A DNA stretch of 64,000 nucleotides from contig CP018627.1 of assembly GCA_002021875.1 (NCBI GenBank), positions 11,222,001 through 11,286,000 of the forward strand. Direction: 5' to 3'. The notes below the pieces were generated by a model. The model was not told where the DNA came from. It was given only the letters and a program-made list of their open reading frames with translations, and searched no databases. A program made the position numbers and the translations under genes. Source of the stretch: Streptomyces hygroscopicus. Lineage in GTDB: Bacteria; Actinomycetota; Actinomycetes; Streptomycetales; Streptomycetaceae. Shown one piece after another: positions 24,378-32,947 of this stretch; position 1 is the stretch's first letter, and each line of letters begins with the position of its first letter.

Positions 24378-25119
24378 GGCCGTCGATGAGCATGAAGGCG
24401 GCCACGGCCAGCAGCACGACGGCGAAGGTACGTTGCAGCAGGGTGCCGGTGACCTTGGCGGCCAGGCGTTTGCCGTCCCTGACACCGAGGATTGCCGTGC
24501 CCGTGAAGGGGCCGACCACCGCCCAGTCGATGCCGGCGGTGGTGGCGCCGCGGGTGGCCAGGGAGGCCATGGAGTTCGCCGAGATGACCAGCAGGCTGGT
24601 GCCGACGGCGGCCTGCATCTCGAATGCGAGCACGGTGACCAGGGCGGGGACGGCGAGGAAGCCTCCGCCGACCCCGAGGAGCCCGGTCAGCGCACCCAGC
24701 CCCGCGCCGGTGCCGGCGGCCTTCGCGGGTTGCACCACAGGCGTCTGACGGGTGCTCGCCTGGCTGGGACGCAGCATTTTGACGGCGGCGAGTGCGGCGA
24801 TGGCGGCGAACGCGGCGGTCAATACCGGTTGGGGCAGGCGGGAGGCGGCGGCTCCGGCCGCGGCGGCGGGCAGGAGTCCGGCCGCGGCGAACAGGGCGCC
24901 GGCCCTCCAGCGGACGTTGCCGGTGCGGGCGTGGGCGTACAGGGCGGTGAGCGAGGTGGCGGTGACGATGATCAGGCTGGCGGTGGTGGCGGCGGCCGGG
25001 GTGAAGCCGAGCAGGTAGATCAGCGCGGGCACCGCCAGGACGCTGCCGCCCCCGCCGAGGGCGCCGAGGGCGATTCCGACCACGGCCCCGGAGATCAGGG
25101 CCAAGATCAGCGCGCTCAT
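24370..25119 (-). CDS. Sulfite exporter TauE/SafE family membrane protein
   Basis: A 249-residue integral membrane protein with about eight hydrophobic helices in two repeats. The TauE/SafE signatures are GALGGGGSVLAVPALIYLLG near the N-terminus and GLLGVGGGFLAVPALVTVLA in the second half. It is predicted to export sulfite or another small sulfur anion. ATG 25119 overlaps the stop of the upstream rhodanese as ATGA. It is the last gene of the persulfide operon, where it would remove the sulfite produced by persulfide oxidation. Confidence 0.9.
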   Translation of the reverse strand: MSALILALISGAVVGIALGALGGGGSVLAVPALIYLLGFTPAAATTASLIIVTATSLTALYAHARTGNVRWRAGALFAAAGLLPAAAAGAAASRLPQPVLTAAFAAIAALAAVKMLRPSQASTRQTPVVQPAKAAGTGAGLGALTGLLGVGGGFLAVPALVTVLAFEMQAAVGTSLLVISANSMASLATRGATTAGIDWAVVGPFTGTAILGVRDGKRLAAKVTGTLLQRTFAVVLLAVAAFMLIDGLT

Positions 25120-25478
25120 GCTATGGCACCGCTGCCGCCGCCTTCGCCGGTGACCGGCAGGCCCTGGCGTGTCCAGGCGGTCATTCCGCCGGTGACGTCG
25201 GTGGCCTCGACGCCCCGTCCGGCCAGCAGCTTGGCTGCCTGCTGGGAGCGGTGACCGGAGCGGCAGATCGTGACCACCGGCTTGCCCTGCGTGGAGACTG
25301 GCAGGGAAGCGCCCGTGATCAGGCGGGAAAGCGGCAGGTGCAGCGCGCCGGGCGCGTGCCCGGCCTTCCACTCCGGTGTTTCGCGGGCATCCAGCAGCAC
25401 GGCCTGGCCGTCGCTGGTCTGCTGGTGGGCCTGCTGGGGGGTGAGGCGGACGGGGCCGTGGTGAAGTTGCGGGAACAT
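25116..25478 (-). CDS. Single-domain rhodanese sulfurtransferase
   Basis: A 120-residue cytosolic rhodanese. The catalytic loop is TICRSGHRSQQAA with the active Cys; LLDARETPEWKAGHAPGALH is the CH2A region and DVTGGMTAWTRQGLPV the C-terminal element. It would carry persulfide sulfur between the dioxygenase-rhodanese fusion upstream and acceptors. ATGA overlap with TauE/SafE and a 42-bp gap from the upstream gene indicate an operon. Confidence 0.9.
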   Translation of the reverse strand: MFPQLHHGPVRLTPQQAHQQTSDGQAVLLDARETPEWKAGHAPGALHLPLSRLITGASLPVSTQGKPVVTICRSGHRSQQAAKLLAGRGVEATDVTGGMTAWTRQGLPVTGEGGGSGAIA

Positions 25479-25519
25479 CGTCTGATCTCTTTCGTGCAGG
25501 TGGTGCGGGATAGGGCGGG

Positions 25520-26896
25520 TCAGTCGGTGCCGTCGGGGCGGGTGAGGATCAGTCCCGCCTCGGTGGCGGCGTCGAAGCCGTCGTCGATGGCGACCACGTC
25601 GCGGCCGGCGGCGTCCAGCAGGGAGGCGGCGATCGCCGCGCGCATGCCGGCGGCGCAGTGCACCCACACCGTCCCGGCCGGTACCTCGCCGATGCGGCCG
25701 TGCAGCTCGTGGATCGGGATGTGGACCGAGCCGTCGAGGAAGCCGCCCGCGCGCTCGGAGTCCCGGCGCACGTCCAGGACGACCACGTCGTCACCGCGCT
25801 CACGGGCATCGGCGAGATCGGCAAAGCGGGCGCGGAGGAAGGAAGCGAGCTGCTCGCCGGCGCGGACCCAGGTGCCCGGGTCGCCGGTGGCGGCGGCGGC
25901 CGGGCGGTCGATGCCTACCCGGGTCAGTTCTCGCTGTGCGTCGGTGATCTGCTCAGGGGTGTCGGCGAGCAGGGTGACGGGTTTGCCCCACGGGATCAGC
26001 CAGGCCAGGTAGGTGGCGAGCTTCCCCTCGCCCTCAAAGTTGAACGACCCGGCCACGTGCCCCTCGGCGAAGGCCATGCTGCTGCGCAGGTCCACCACCC
26101 ACTCACCGGCGGCCAGCCGGGAAGCGATCTCCTCGGCGTCCGCACGCCCCGGCGGGGTGAGGTCGACCGGCGCGGGCCCCGCGGCGTTGGCCGGGCCCAT
26201 GTGCGCGTAGTAGGCGGGCACGTCGTCCAGCCCGGCGAGTATCTGCGCGACGAAGGTGTCCACGTCCAGGACCAGCGCGTCGTTGGTGGCGCGTTCCTGG
26301 CCGATCGTGGTCGCGTCCCCCTCGGCCGGTGAGGAGGAGCAGAAGCTGCCGAAGCCGTGGGTGGGCAGCACCGGCACCTCGTCGTCCAGCTCATCGGCCA
26401 GGCGGTGGGCGGAGGCATGCTGGGCACGGGCCAGTTGCTCGGTCAGCCGCGGCTCGACCAGATCGGGGCGGCCCACCGTGCCGATCAGCAGCGATCCGCC
26501 GGTGAACGCCGCCACACCGCGTCCGTCCTCAGTAAGGACGTAGGAGGTGTGGTGCGGGGTGTGCCCGGGGGTGGCGAGCGCGCGCAGCACCAGACCCTCG
26601 TCCACCGTCACGGTGTCGCCGTCGGCCACCGGGGTGCGGGCGAAGGACACGTGCGCTGCGGTCGGCACCAGGTAGCAGGCCCCGGTCACCCGGGCCAGCT
26701 CCAGGCCGCCGGTGACGTAGTCGTTGTGCACGTGGGTCTCGGCAACGAAAGCAATGCGCACCCCTCGCCGGGCCGCCGCGGCGATGACCTGATCGATGTC
26801 ACGCGGCGGATCGATGACCACCGCCGAACGGGGTCCGCCGGACAGGTAGCTGCGGTTGCCCAGGCCCTCGAATTCCAGGATGTCGACGAAGAACAC
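25520..26896 (-). CDS. Persulfide dioxygenase-rhodanese fusion (CstB/ETHE1-like)
   Basis: 458 residues. Residues ~1-240 are a metallo-beta-lactamase fold of the ETHE1 group (AETHVHNDYVTGGLELARVT, PGHTPHHTSYVL), expected to oxidise persulfides to sulfite with Fe(II) and O2. Two rhodanese domains follow. The first (~265-350, VVDLRSSMAFAEGHVAGSFN) lacks a Cys in its active loop (VTLLADTPEQ) and is probably structural. The second (~365-455) has WVHCAAGMRAAIAASLL with the catalytic Cys. I choose GTG 26896 because AGAGGAG lies upstream. It is the first gene of a three-gene operon, with a CsoR-type palindrome in front. Confidence 0.9.
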   Translation of the reverse strand: MFFVDILEFEGLGNRSYLSGGPRSAVVIDPPRDIDQVIAAAARRGVRIAFVAETHVHNDYVTGGLELARVTGACYLVPTAAHVSFARTPVADGDTVTVDEGLVLRALATPGHTPHHTSYVLTEDGRGVAAFTGGSLLIGTVGRPDLVEPRLTEQLARAQHASAHRLADELDDEVPVLPTHGFGSFCSSSPAEGDATTIGQERATNDALVLDVDTFVAQILAGLDDVPAYYAHMGPANAAGPAPVDLTPPGRADAEEIASRLAAGEWVVDLRSSMAFAEGHVAGSFNFEGEGKLATYLAWLIPWGKPVTLLADTPEQITDAQRELTRVGIDRPAAAATGDPGTWVRAGEQLASFLRARFADLADARERGDDVVVLDVRRDSERAGGFLDGSVHIPIHELHGRIGEVPAGTVWVHCAAGMRAAIAASLLDAAGRDVVAIDDGFDAATEAGLILTRPDGTD

Positions 26897-26920
26897 GACT
26901 ATGACTCCTCTTGAACGGTG

Positions 26921-26934
26921 TACCCCGGGGGGTA
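26921..26934. promoter_or_regulatory. CsoR/CstR-type palindrome upstream of the persulfide operon
   Basis: TACCCC (26921-26926), GG, GGGGTA (26929-26934): a perfect G-tract palindrome 25 bp upstream of the operon start. Sites of this type are bound by CsoR-family repressors, including the persulfide sensor CstR. No csoR/cstR gene occurs in the window, so a regulator elsewhere is implied. Confidence 0.55.
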
Positions 26935-26940
26935 TCCCAA

Positions 26941-27437
26941 GGCGAAAAGCGCCCCTTGCCGGGTATCGCCTCACCCAACTCGGGTACTCGGCGGGGTCTC
27001 GCGGGTGCAAAGGATGGGGATCTTCGCCGTGTAGCAGGCGACGATGCCAACGGCTGAGGAAACAGCCCGCTCTTCGAGCCGGCGCTTGCTCACCGCCTTC
27101 CCGCCCGGACGTCGGACCGGCGTACCGGCTCCGGCCTCTTGCCCCCGAGGAGCTGTTCAGTGGAGGCCCGCCGTCGGCGATGGAAGGCCGACTGATGCTC
27201 GGCGAACGATGTCATGGGCGACGTCAGGAATCTGTGCCACGGTCAACGGGCGTGACCGCGCGGCCCGGTGGGCACTTCGACCGGGAGCGCGCGAGGCGCG
27301 TTTGCCACAAGGGGCGCTGCCGCCTGTCATCGGGTCGGCACAGACGAGGTTGCGGTCTCCTCGCACAAGGCAGGGCCCGGTCCGGTGCTGCTTCCGGGGC
27401 CCTGCCTCAGTCGATCGCTTGGCGGGAGCGGCCGCGA
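26941..27437. other. Gap between the persulfide operon and the SnoaL-like gene
   Basis: About 500 bases with no supported gene. All frames are Arg/Pro-rich without known motifs. It should contain the promoter of the leftward persulfide operon near its left end. Confidence 0.4.
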
Positions 27438-27842
27438 TCAGCGCTGTTCGGGCGAGCCGGACGACGGCATGGATTCGTTGAGCGGTACGACGTTGAAGTA
27501 TTCCTCGATGCGGTCGATGAGGCCGCCGTCGAACCGGAAGTACATCGCCGCGTGTACGTCACTGCGGGACCCGTCGGTCATGGTCAGGTGGAGTACTTGC
27601 TGCTGGAGCACTTCGTCGCCGTCCTGGAACTGCCGCACGATGTCGTACCGAAGTGTCTCGACGTCGGCGGCCAACTGCTTCAGCAGTCCCATGTTCTCGT
27701 CGATCGGCTGGTCACCGCTTCCGTCGTTGTGCCACACGGTGGCGGTGTCGGTGCACAGGGATCGCATCGTGGCGTAGTCCCGCACCTCCCACTGCCGGAG
27801 GTAGTGCACCGCTGCTGCGCGAAGATCCTGGTCGGGTGTCAT
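27438..27842 (-). CDS. SnoaL-like nuclear-transport-factor-2 fold protein
   Basis: A 134-residue cone-shaped NTF2-fold protein: RAAAVHYLRQWEVRDYATMR as the first helix, LCTDTATVWHNDG, LRYDIVRQFQDGDEVLQQQV and MYFRFDGGLIDRIEEYFNVV. The family covers polyketide cyclases, isomerases and small-ligand-binding proteins, and the substrate cannot be told. ATG 27842 follows GAAAGGAAAG. It lies downstream of, and in the same direction as, the DUF1684 pseudogene (36-bp gap), probably once one operon. Confidence 0.8.
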   Translation of the reverse strand: MTPDQDLRAAAVHYLRQWEVRDYATMRSLCTDTATVWHNDGSGDQPIDENMGLLKQLAADVETLRYDIVRQFQDGDEVLQQQVLHLTMTDGSRSDVHAAMYFRFDGGLIDRIEEYFNVVPLNESMPSSGSPEQR

Positions 27843-27877
27843 CGTTCTTTCCTTTCGTGCGCCGGTTGCGGCGGATG

Positions 27878-28725
27878 TCAGACGGCGGGGCCGGTCGTGG
27901 TGCCGACGGCCGCTCCTTCTTCGAAGACGGGGGCGCGTTCGCCCGCTTCGATGCGTAGGAGGAGGTGGTTCTCCCGGGGCGACAGGGGGCAGGGGAAGGC
28001 CGCCGAGAACATGTGGTGGGGAACGACGGCCCGGTTGAAGTCGATACGGGCCGTACCCGTGGCGTCCTTGGGCCGAGGGAGGATCAGCCACCGGCCCATG
28101 CCGGGCGTGTCCGTGCCGCTGGTGCCGTCGGTGAACGTGATCAGCAGGGTGTCGCCGCCCACGCCGAACGCCCGGAGCGTGTGCCGCTGACCTCGCAGAT
28201 CGAAGACGAAGTACCCGGGGCCGGGAGGGTGTCCCGCGTGCTCGGGCTGGTCAGCCGGGTCACTTCCAGGAGGCGTCCGGCATCCGCCGGACGGTACTCC
28301 GCCTCGACGGTCCAGGCCGGGTCCCACGGCCACGCCTCGACCCCGCGCAGGCCGACGAGGGTGGGCGCGGCCGGATCCCACACGACCAGGACATGGGCTC
28401 CCCGCAGCTCCTCGATGGTGCCGCGCCGCCCGCCGGGGAAGGACAGGCGGCTGGCGCTGGTCAGTTCCACCGCGCCGTCGACGGCCTGGTCATCGGCGGA
28501 GACGCCCTCCGCACGGGCCGCGGTCAGCGTCAGGCTCCCCGAGAAGCCGGTGGACGTCCACCGGCCCGGAACCTCGGGGACTTCCTGACCCGGTTCCGTG
28601 ATCAGCCGATAGGCGATGCGGCCCGCCTTCCCGTCCGGGCCCGCCATCTCCTCCCACCGGCTCCGACGCCACTTGTCGTACCCGGTCAACGCGTCGTCGT
28701 CACCATCGAAGCAATCGCTGGGCAC
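27878..28725 (-). pseudogene. DUF1684 protein broken by a single frameshift
   Basis: The first ~165 codons from ATG 28725 read in one frame (MPSDCFDGDDDALTGYDKWR ... LLEVTRLTSPSTRDTLPAPG). At about 28213-28220 the continuation YFVFDLRGQRHTLRAFGVGG is in another frame and runs through FTDGTSGTDTPGMGRWL, IDFNRAVVPHHMFSAAFPCP and ENHLLLRIEAGER to 27878. The second part is the conserved DUF1684 core. Loss of one G in a CCCCGGG run would explain the break. Function unknown. A sequencing error is possible. Confidence 0.75.
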
Positions 28726-29097
28726 AGTGCTCTCCTCTGTAGGTGGCGGTCACCCGCGACCGCCGTCAGGACTTACCGCCGGCCGGGAACCTCGACCGGT
28801 TCGACGGCCGGTCGATGGTTTGGATGGTGCGCTCGCCTCGAGAACACAAGCAAAGCTGTTTGCTGTAACGGCAAATGCGAGAAAGGCGCCGAGCTGGTGA
28901 CCGCGCTCTGACATCACCCTGGAGAACACGATCTCCGCCGCGCGATGTGCTGAGGGGAACCTCAGGCGGAACATCTCGCCCCACTGGGGGACGGCTGCCA
29001 CGTGCTCGGCTGGGCGAGCGCTTCATGCCGACCTTCCGGCCGTTCCAGACGCGCACGTGCACGCGAGTCTGCTGCACGCCGCCGTCCCGCTGGGTCA
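28726..29097. other. Intergenic region without a supported gene
   Basis: About 370 bases. Short imperfect inverted repeats occur (for example GATGT...ACATC around 28943-28970), but no gene or RNA family was recognised. Confidence 0.4.
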
Positions 29098-29118
29098 AAC
29101 TTGCCGACTCGGCAAGTT
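29098..29118. promoter_or_regulatory. Palindromic operator before the FAD oxidoreductase fragment
   Basis: AACTTGCCG (29098-29106), ACT, CGGCAAGTT (29110-29118): a perfect 9-bp inverted repeat 30 bp upstream of the start at 29149. TetR- or PadR-type regulators bind such sites. The cognate regulator is not adjacent. Confidence 0.6.
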
Positions 29119-29148
29119 CTGCTGCCTCATCGGCCAGGGCGAGTGAAC

Positions 29149-29682
29149 ATGCCTGATATGAACACAAACCAGTCCGTGGAAGTGATCGTCATCGGCGGTG
29201 GTGCCGCCGGTCTGTCCGGGGCATTGACCCTGGCCCGAGCGCGCCGCCCCGTGATGGTGATCGACTCGGGGGAGCCGCGCAACGCGCCTGCTTTCGGCGT
29301 GCATGGATTCCTCTCACGCGACGGCATACCGCCTCACGATCTCGTCGCTCGTGGGCAGGAGGAGGCGGCCCGCTACGGCGGCAGCGTGCTGCCCGGTCGT
29401 GTGGTCTCGGCCGAGCACGTCGACGGCCTGTTCGAGGTCATGACGGCCCGCCGTCGCCTCGAAATGCGGCCGCGTGGCGTCATGGCAACGCGGCGAGATG
29501 GCGCGCCAGGCGTCGCGGGGCAGCGGGAACGTGTCAGCCAGGTCGTGGGGCCTTGGGCCAGGGACGCGGAGTCGCCTCGATCTGGCGGCTCCGCACAACC
29601 TGCCTGTCAGCTCTGCTCGTCGTCCAGCGCCAACGGGTCGGTGCCCTGCCGTGCGGCTCGCAACAACCGCCGCAGACCATGA
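29149..29682 (+). pseudogene. Thioredoxin-reductase-like FAD oxidoreductase, N-terminal third only
   Basis: From ATG 29149 the sequence has VEVIVIGGGAAGLSGALTLA (FAD-binding Rossmann motif), RRPVMVIDSGEPRNAPAFGV and HGFLSRDGIPPHDLVARGQE, typical of small thioredoxin-reductase-like enzymes. Homology stops near 29455 after about 100 residues. The rest of the frame to 29682 is unrelated, and the CxxC and NADPH domains are lost. The intact upstream operator suggests a once-regulated gene cut by deletion. Confidence 0.7.
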
Positions 29683-29800
29683 GGGGCCACAGTGCGCGGG
29701 TTGTTCGGCGGGACCACCTCCGGTGCAGCGGGTGCGTTGAACGCCAGCACGTTCGGCAGCACGACCGCACGTGTCTGAGCGTGCGGCAACTCGCACCCGG

Positions 29801-29980
29801 GACTGACACCCAGCCGCGCGCTGGGCCCTCGATGATGCCGAACGGCAGGGCGATACAGCCCGTGACCAGCAGTGCCGAGCCCGGAGCGTCGAGTCCGGTC
29901 GGAGCCCGGCCGGTCTTCGGGGCGAGGTACGCCGCGCAAGCCAGCAGCACGACAGCGATCGGTACGGAGATCCAGGAGAG
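29801..29980 (-). pseudogene. MFS (DHA2-type) transporter scrap
   Basis: A 60-residue stretch LSWISVPIAVVLLACAAYLA ... LDAPGSALLVTGCIALPFGI resembles the TM6-TM8 region of 14-TM drug:H+ antiporters. Flanking frames hold further scraps: a GGVLGNAGGALIL stretch to the right (~30040) and an unrecognised tail ending at 29607 (GLRRLLRAARQGTDPLALDD). No intact gene lies between 29455 and 30226. Confidence 0.5.
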
Positions 29981-30226
29981 CGCGCCAGGGCGGATACCCG
30001 CAGGATCAGCGCCCCGCCCGCGTTTCCCAGGACGCCGCCCACCGGCTGCCAGGCCCACCTGGAGGTGCGCCGCATGCCGGCGACATGATGCAGCTCCACC
30101 AGCGCCTCGTCCCCAGGGCCCGCCGCGACTGGCAGCTCCGCGGCGTCGGCGCCCTGCGCGCTGGATGACCATCGCGGCCGGACCGGGCACCCGGCCGATG
30201 GGCCGGCAGCCGAAGTCTGCCGTGTG

Positions 30227-30823
30227 TCAGGCGGACTTGAGCAGCTCGGGCAGCTGGGTCGTGTCGATCAGATGGGCCCGGGACGGGAACACCTCGTTGA
30301 CCAGCACTCGGTTGACTTCGGGGTCGGGGTCGGCGACGCCGTCGGTCAGGACGAAGACGCGGTAGTCGCGGTCGGCGGCGTCGATGAGCGTGGACAGGAC
30401 GACACCACCGGTGCTGATGCCGGAGAGGATCAGGGTGTCGATGCCGCGGTTGTGCAACTGCTCGTGGAGATCGGTGGTGGAGACCGAGCCGAAGCGGATC
30501 TTCCGGACGACGATGTCGCCGTCCTCGGGGGCGATCCGTCCATCGATCTGCGTGGCGTCCTCCTCGTGGTGCATCATCCTCGCCGCGGCGACCGCGCTGA
30601 AGGTCTTGTTGGTCGCCGGCACCTTCGCCCAGTCGTCCTCGGTGAAGGCGACGCGGACGTAGCCGATGGTGCCACCGGCAGCACGGACGTCGGCCATCGC
30701 GCCCTTGACCCGCTCGATGAGCGCGTCGGGTTCGGGAGCGATTGCGACGATCCCGTTCTGGAAGTCCATCGCCAGCAGGGCGGTCCGCCTGGGGTCGATC
30801 TGAGGGAGGGCGGGGGTGGTCAT
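30227..30823 (-). CDS. Isochorismatase-like hydrolase lacking the catalytic Cys
   Basis: A 198-residue isochorismatase-fold protein. The catalytic Asp is in LLAMDFQNGIV and the Lys in DIVVRKIRFGS. The loop that normally holds the nucleophilic Cys reads SGISTGGVVLSTLIDAAD, with Val/Gly instead. This Cys-less form recurs in the superfamily, and its activity is uncertain. ATG 30823 overlaps the MFS stop (ATGA). It is the third gene of a MarR-MFS-hydrolase operon, so it may act on the exported or inducing compound. Confidence 0.85.
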   Translation of the reverse strand: MTTPALPQIDPRRTALLAMDFQNGIVAIAPEPDALIERVKGAMADVRAAGGTIGYVRVAFTEDDWAKVPATNKTFSAVAAARMMHHEEDATQIDGRIAPEDGDIVVRKIRFGSVSTTDLHEQLHNRGIDTLILSGISTGGVVLSTLIDAADRDYRVFVLTDGVADPDPEVNRVLVNEVFPSRAHLIDTTQLPELLKSA

Positions 30824-32316
30824 GCGTGGTTCTCCTTATGGGAAGTCATTTCTGCGTTCGCACTGCTTGTAGCTGTGTCGGTGCGGTTTGAGGCGCTGGT
30901 CTCGCGGTCCGTCTTGCGGGACATCAGCCGACGGTCGAAGACGGTCAGGAGCAGGGCGACGACGCCCGCCGCGACCAGGACGAAGCCCAGGGTGTGCAGG
31001 CCGTGGTCGCTCGCGCCGTCGCGGAAGACGATGCCGCCGATCACGGAGGACGTGATGGTGCCGAGGTATCCGAAGGTCCGGAACAGTCCGGAGGCGGTGC
31101 CGATCTGGTCGGGGGGCGCCGCCATGTAGAGCGCGGTCTGGTTGCCGACTGTGGCGGCGGCCGACGTGACACCGAAGATCAGGGAGACGAGGACGATCGC
31201 GCTCGCCGGACTGTGCGAGGTGAGCAGCATGATGCCGCCCGAGCCCAGCACCATGGTGAAGGCGGCCGCGATCAGTGGTCCACGTACCAGGTTGCGGCTG
31301 GCGAGCGGGCGTGAGAGCAGCGCGGAGACGGCGCCCATCGGGAGCAGCAACAGGCCGGATGCCACGGTGGACAGGCCGTGCGCCGCCTCCATCCACTGGG
31401 TCATGCCGTACATCACCGTGTAGACGCCGAGCAGGGTGAGGGCTTGGCGCAGGTAGGTGCGGGAGAGGGCGCCATTGGCGGCGAGGCCGCGGAAGTCGAA
31501 GAACGGCGCGGTCTTGCGCAGCTCCCACCCGACCGTGGGCGCGGCGGCCACGACGAAGACGGCCAGAGCCGCCCACCGCAGGCGGGGCAGGTCCATCAGG
31601 AAGAGGACCAGCGCCGTCATCGAGGCGGCGAAACCGAGGATGCCGGGCAGGTCGATCCGGTCGGCGATCTTGCGGAAGCCGCTGTCCCCGCGGTCGAGTG
31701 GAGGATCCTCGGGCAGCCAGCGCAGTGCCATGGCCAGTGCGATCGCGGTGATCGGGATGTTGATGAAGAAGGCCCAGCGCCAGCCCGCGGCGCCCACGAG
31801 GAGGCCGCCGATCGGTGGGCCGACGGCCGCGGTGGCCATGCCCGCGATGGCGAGGCCACCGAGCACCCCGCCCGGCGGTGCGTCCAGGCCGGCCTCCTCG
31901 GCGCGGCGCCGGATCATCACCATGGCGCAGGGAAAGGCCGCCGAGGTACCGATGCCGATCAGGACCCGGGCGACGGTCAGCATCGCCAGGTTCTGGCCGA
32001 GGCCACCGACCACACCGCCGAGCAGCACGAGCAGGATGCCGGACAGGAAAATCCGGCGCGGGCCGACCACCTCGGCCAGTTTGCCCGCGGTGGGCTGGGC
32101 GACGGCGCTGGCCAAGTACAACGAGGAGACGAGGACGGCAGTGGCGCCCACCGAGACGTTCAGGTCGGCGGCGATGGGCACCAGGCCGGTGGCGATGATG
32201 GAGCTGTTGATCGGGTTGAGGGCGGAGCCCACGTAGAGCGGTGTGGTGAAGGGCCACGAGAACGAGTCGCTCTTCAGGTCGCCCGCCGAGGCATCGCGGC
32301 CTACGACCGTTCTCAT
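30820..32316 (-). CDS. MFS drug efflux transporter, DHA2 type
   Basis: A 498-residue membrane protein with about 14 hydrophobic helices. The motif A region GKLAEVVGPRRIFLSGILLV and motif C-like GPPIGGLLVGAAGWRWAFFI are characteristic of 14-TM drug:proton antiporters (EmrB/QacA type). Its start overlaps the MarR stop and its stop overlaps the hydrolase start, so all three genes are translationally coupled. It is predicted to export the compound sensed by MarR. Confidence 0.9.
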   Translation of the reverse strand: MRTVVGRDASAGDLKSDSFSWPFTTPLYVGSALNPINSSIIATGLVPIAADLNVSVGATAVLVSSLYLASAVAQPTAGKLAEVVGPRRIFLSGILLVLLGGVVGGLGQNLAMLTVARVLIGIGTSAAFPCAMVMIRRRAEEAGLDAPPGGVLGGLAIAGMATAAVGPPIGGLLVGAAGWRWAFFINIPITAIALAMALRWLPEDPPLDRGDSGFRKIADRIDLPGILGFAASMTALVLFLMDLPRLRWAALAVFVVAAAPTVGWELRKTAPFFDFRGLAANGALSRTYLRQALTLLGVYTVMYGMTQWMEAAHGLSTVASGLLLLPMGAVSALLSRPLASRNLVRGPLIAAAFTMVLGSGGIMLLTSHSPASAIVLVSLIFGVTSAAATVGNQTALYMAAPPDQIGTASGLFRTFGYLGTITSSVIGGIVFRDGASDHGLHTLGFVLVAAGVVALLLTVFDRRLMSRKTDRETSASNRTDTATSSANAEMTSHKENHA

Positions 32317-32795
32317 ATGCCACCGCCACTCAGGTCGACTTCGGCGAGCCGCTCCAGCAGTTCGATGGCCTTCTCGACGTCCTGGCGTTCGTCCGGGGTG
32401 ACCACTCGGTCGATGGCGCGTGTCAGGAATGAGGCGCGGCCATTCAGGAGCCGGTCCACCAGCTCTATCGCGGACGGATCGGCGCTCATCAGCTTCTTGC
32501 GGCCGTCCTGCGGGTCGGGCTCACCGTGGACGAGCCCGGCGGCCTTGAGTACCGCCAGGCTCTGCGCGATGGACTGCGCGCTGACATGTTCCAGTGCGGC
32601 GAGCCGGGCCGCGGTGACGGGGCCCTCCCGCACGACACTCGCCAGTACGCCGAGCTGCGTGGCGGTCAGACCGGTCTCGTTCTGCCCCGACTCCGCGCGC
32701 AGGCGTGCGCGCAGCCGTTTCATCGCGTCCTGGAGACGCTGCGCGGTCGCGGCAGACACGGCGGTGGGCTGCTGCGGCCGGGGATTCGTGTTCAT
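32313..32795 (-). CDS. MarR-family repressor
   Basis: A 160-residue winged-helix regulator: LTATQLGVLASVVREGPVTA, RLAALEHVSAQSIAQSLAVL as recognition helix, LVHGEPDPQDGRKKLMSADP as wing, then dimerisation helices. Its promoter (TTGGCA, 17 bp, TACGGT) puts the transcription start at or next to ATG 32795, so the mRNA may be leaderless; GGAGGT sits too close to the ATG to serve as ribosome-binding site. A perfect 12-bp palindrome over the -35 region implies autorepression of the whole operon. Confidence 0.9.
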   Translation of the reverse strand: MNTNPRPQQPTAVSAATAQRLQDAMKRLRARLRAESGQNETGLTATQLGVLASVVREGPVTAARLAALEHVSAQSIAQSLAVLKAAGLVHGEPDPQDGRKKLMSADPSAIELVDRLLNGRASFLTRAIDRVVTPDERQDVEKAIELLERLAEVDLSGGGI

Positions 32796-32801
32796 ACCTC
32801 C

Positions 32802-32830
32802 ACCGTAAGGTTCTCAAGTAACTTTGCCAA
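32802..32830 (-). promoter_or_regulatory. Promoter of the marR-MFS-hydrolase operon
   Basis: On the minus strand, -35 TTGGCA (32830-32825), a 17-bp spacer and -10 TACGGT (32807-32802). The predicted start is about 32795, the marR ATG. Confidence 0.55.
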
Positions 32831-32840
32831 GTTACTTGAG
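32813..32840. promoter_or_regulatory. MarR operator
   Basis: CTCAAGTAACTT (32813-32824), TGCC, AAGTTACTTGAG (32829-32840): a perfect 12-bp inverted repeat with a 4-bp centre. It covers the -35 hexamer and most of the spacer of the operon promoter. Confidence 0.75.
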
Positions 32841-32947
32841 GAAATATATGCGGCGACGGGCCGGGCGCCGATGCTTCGTGGGCCCCTTTTCGTCATCGGA
32901 CAGCACGCGCAGATGCCTCGATCCGCCGCAGCCATGGGCTCATCGGG

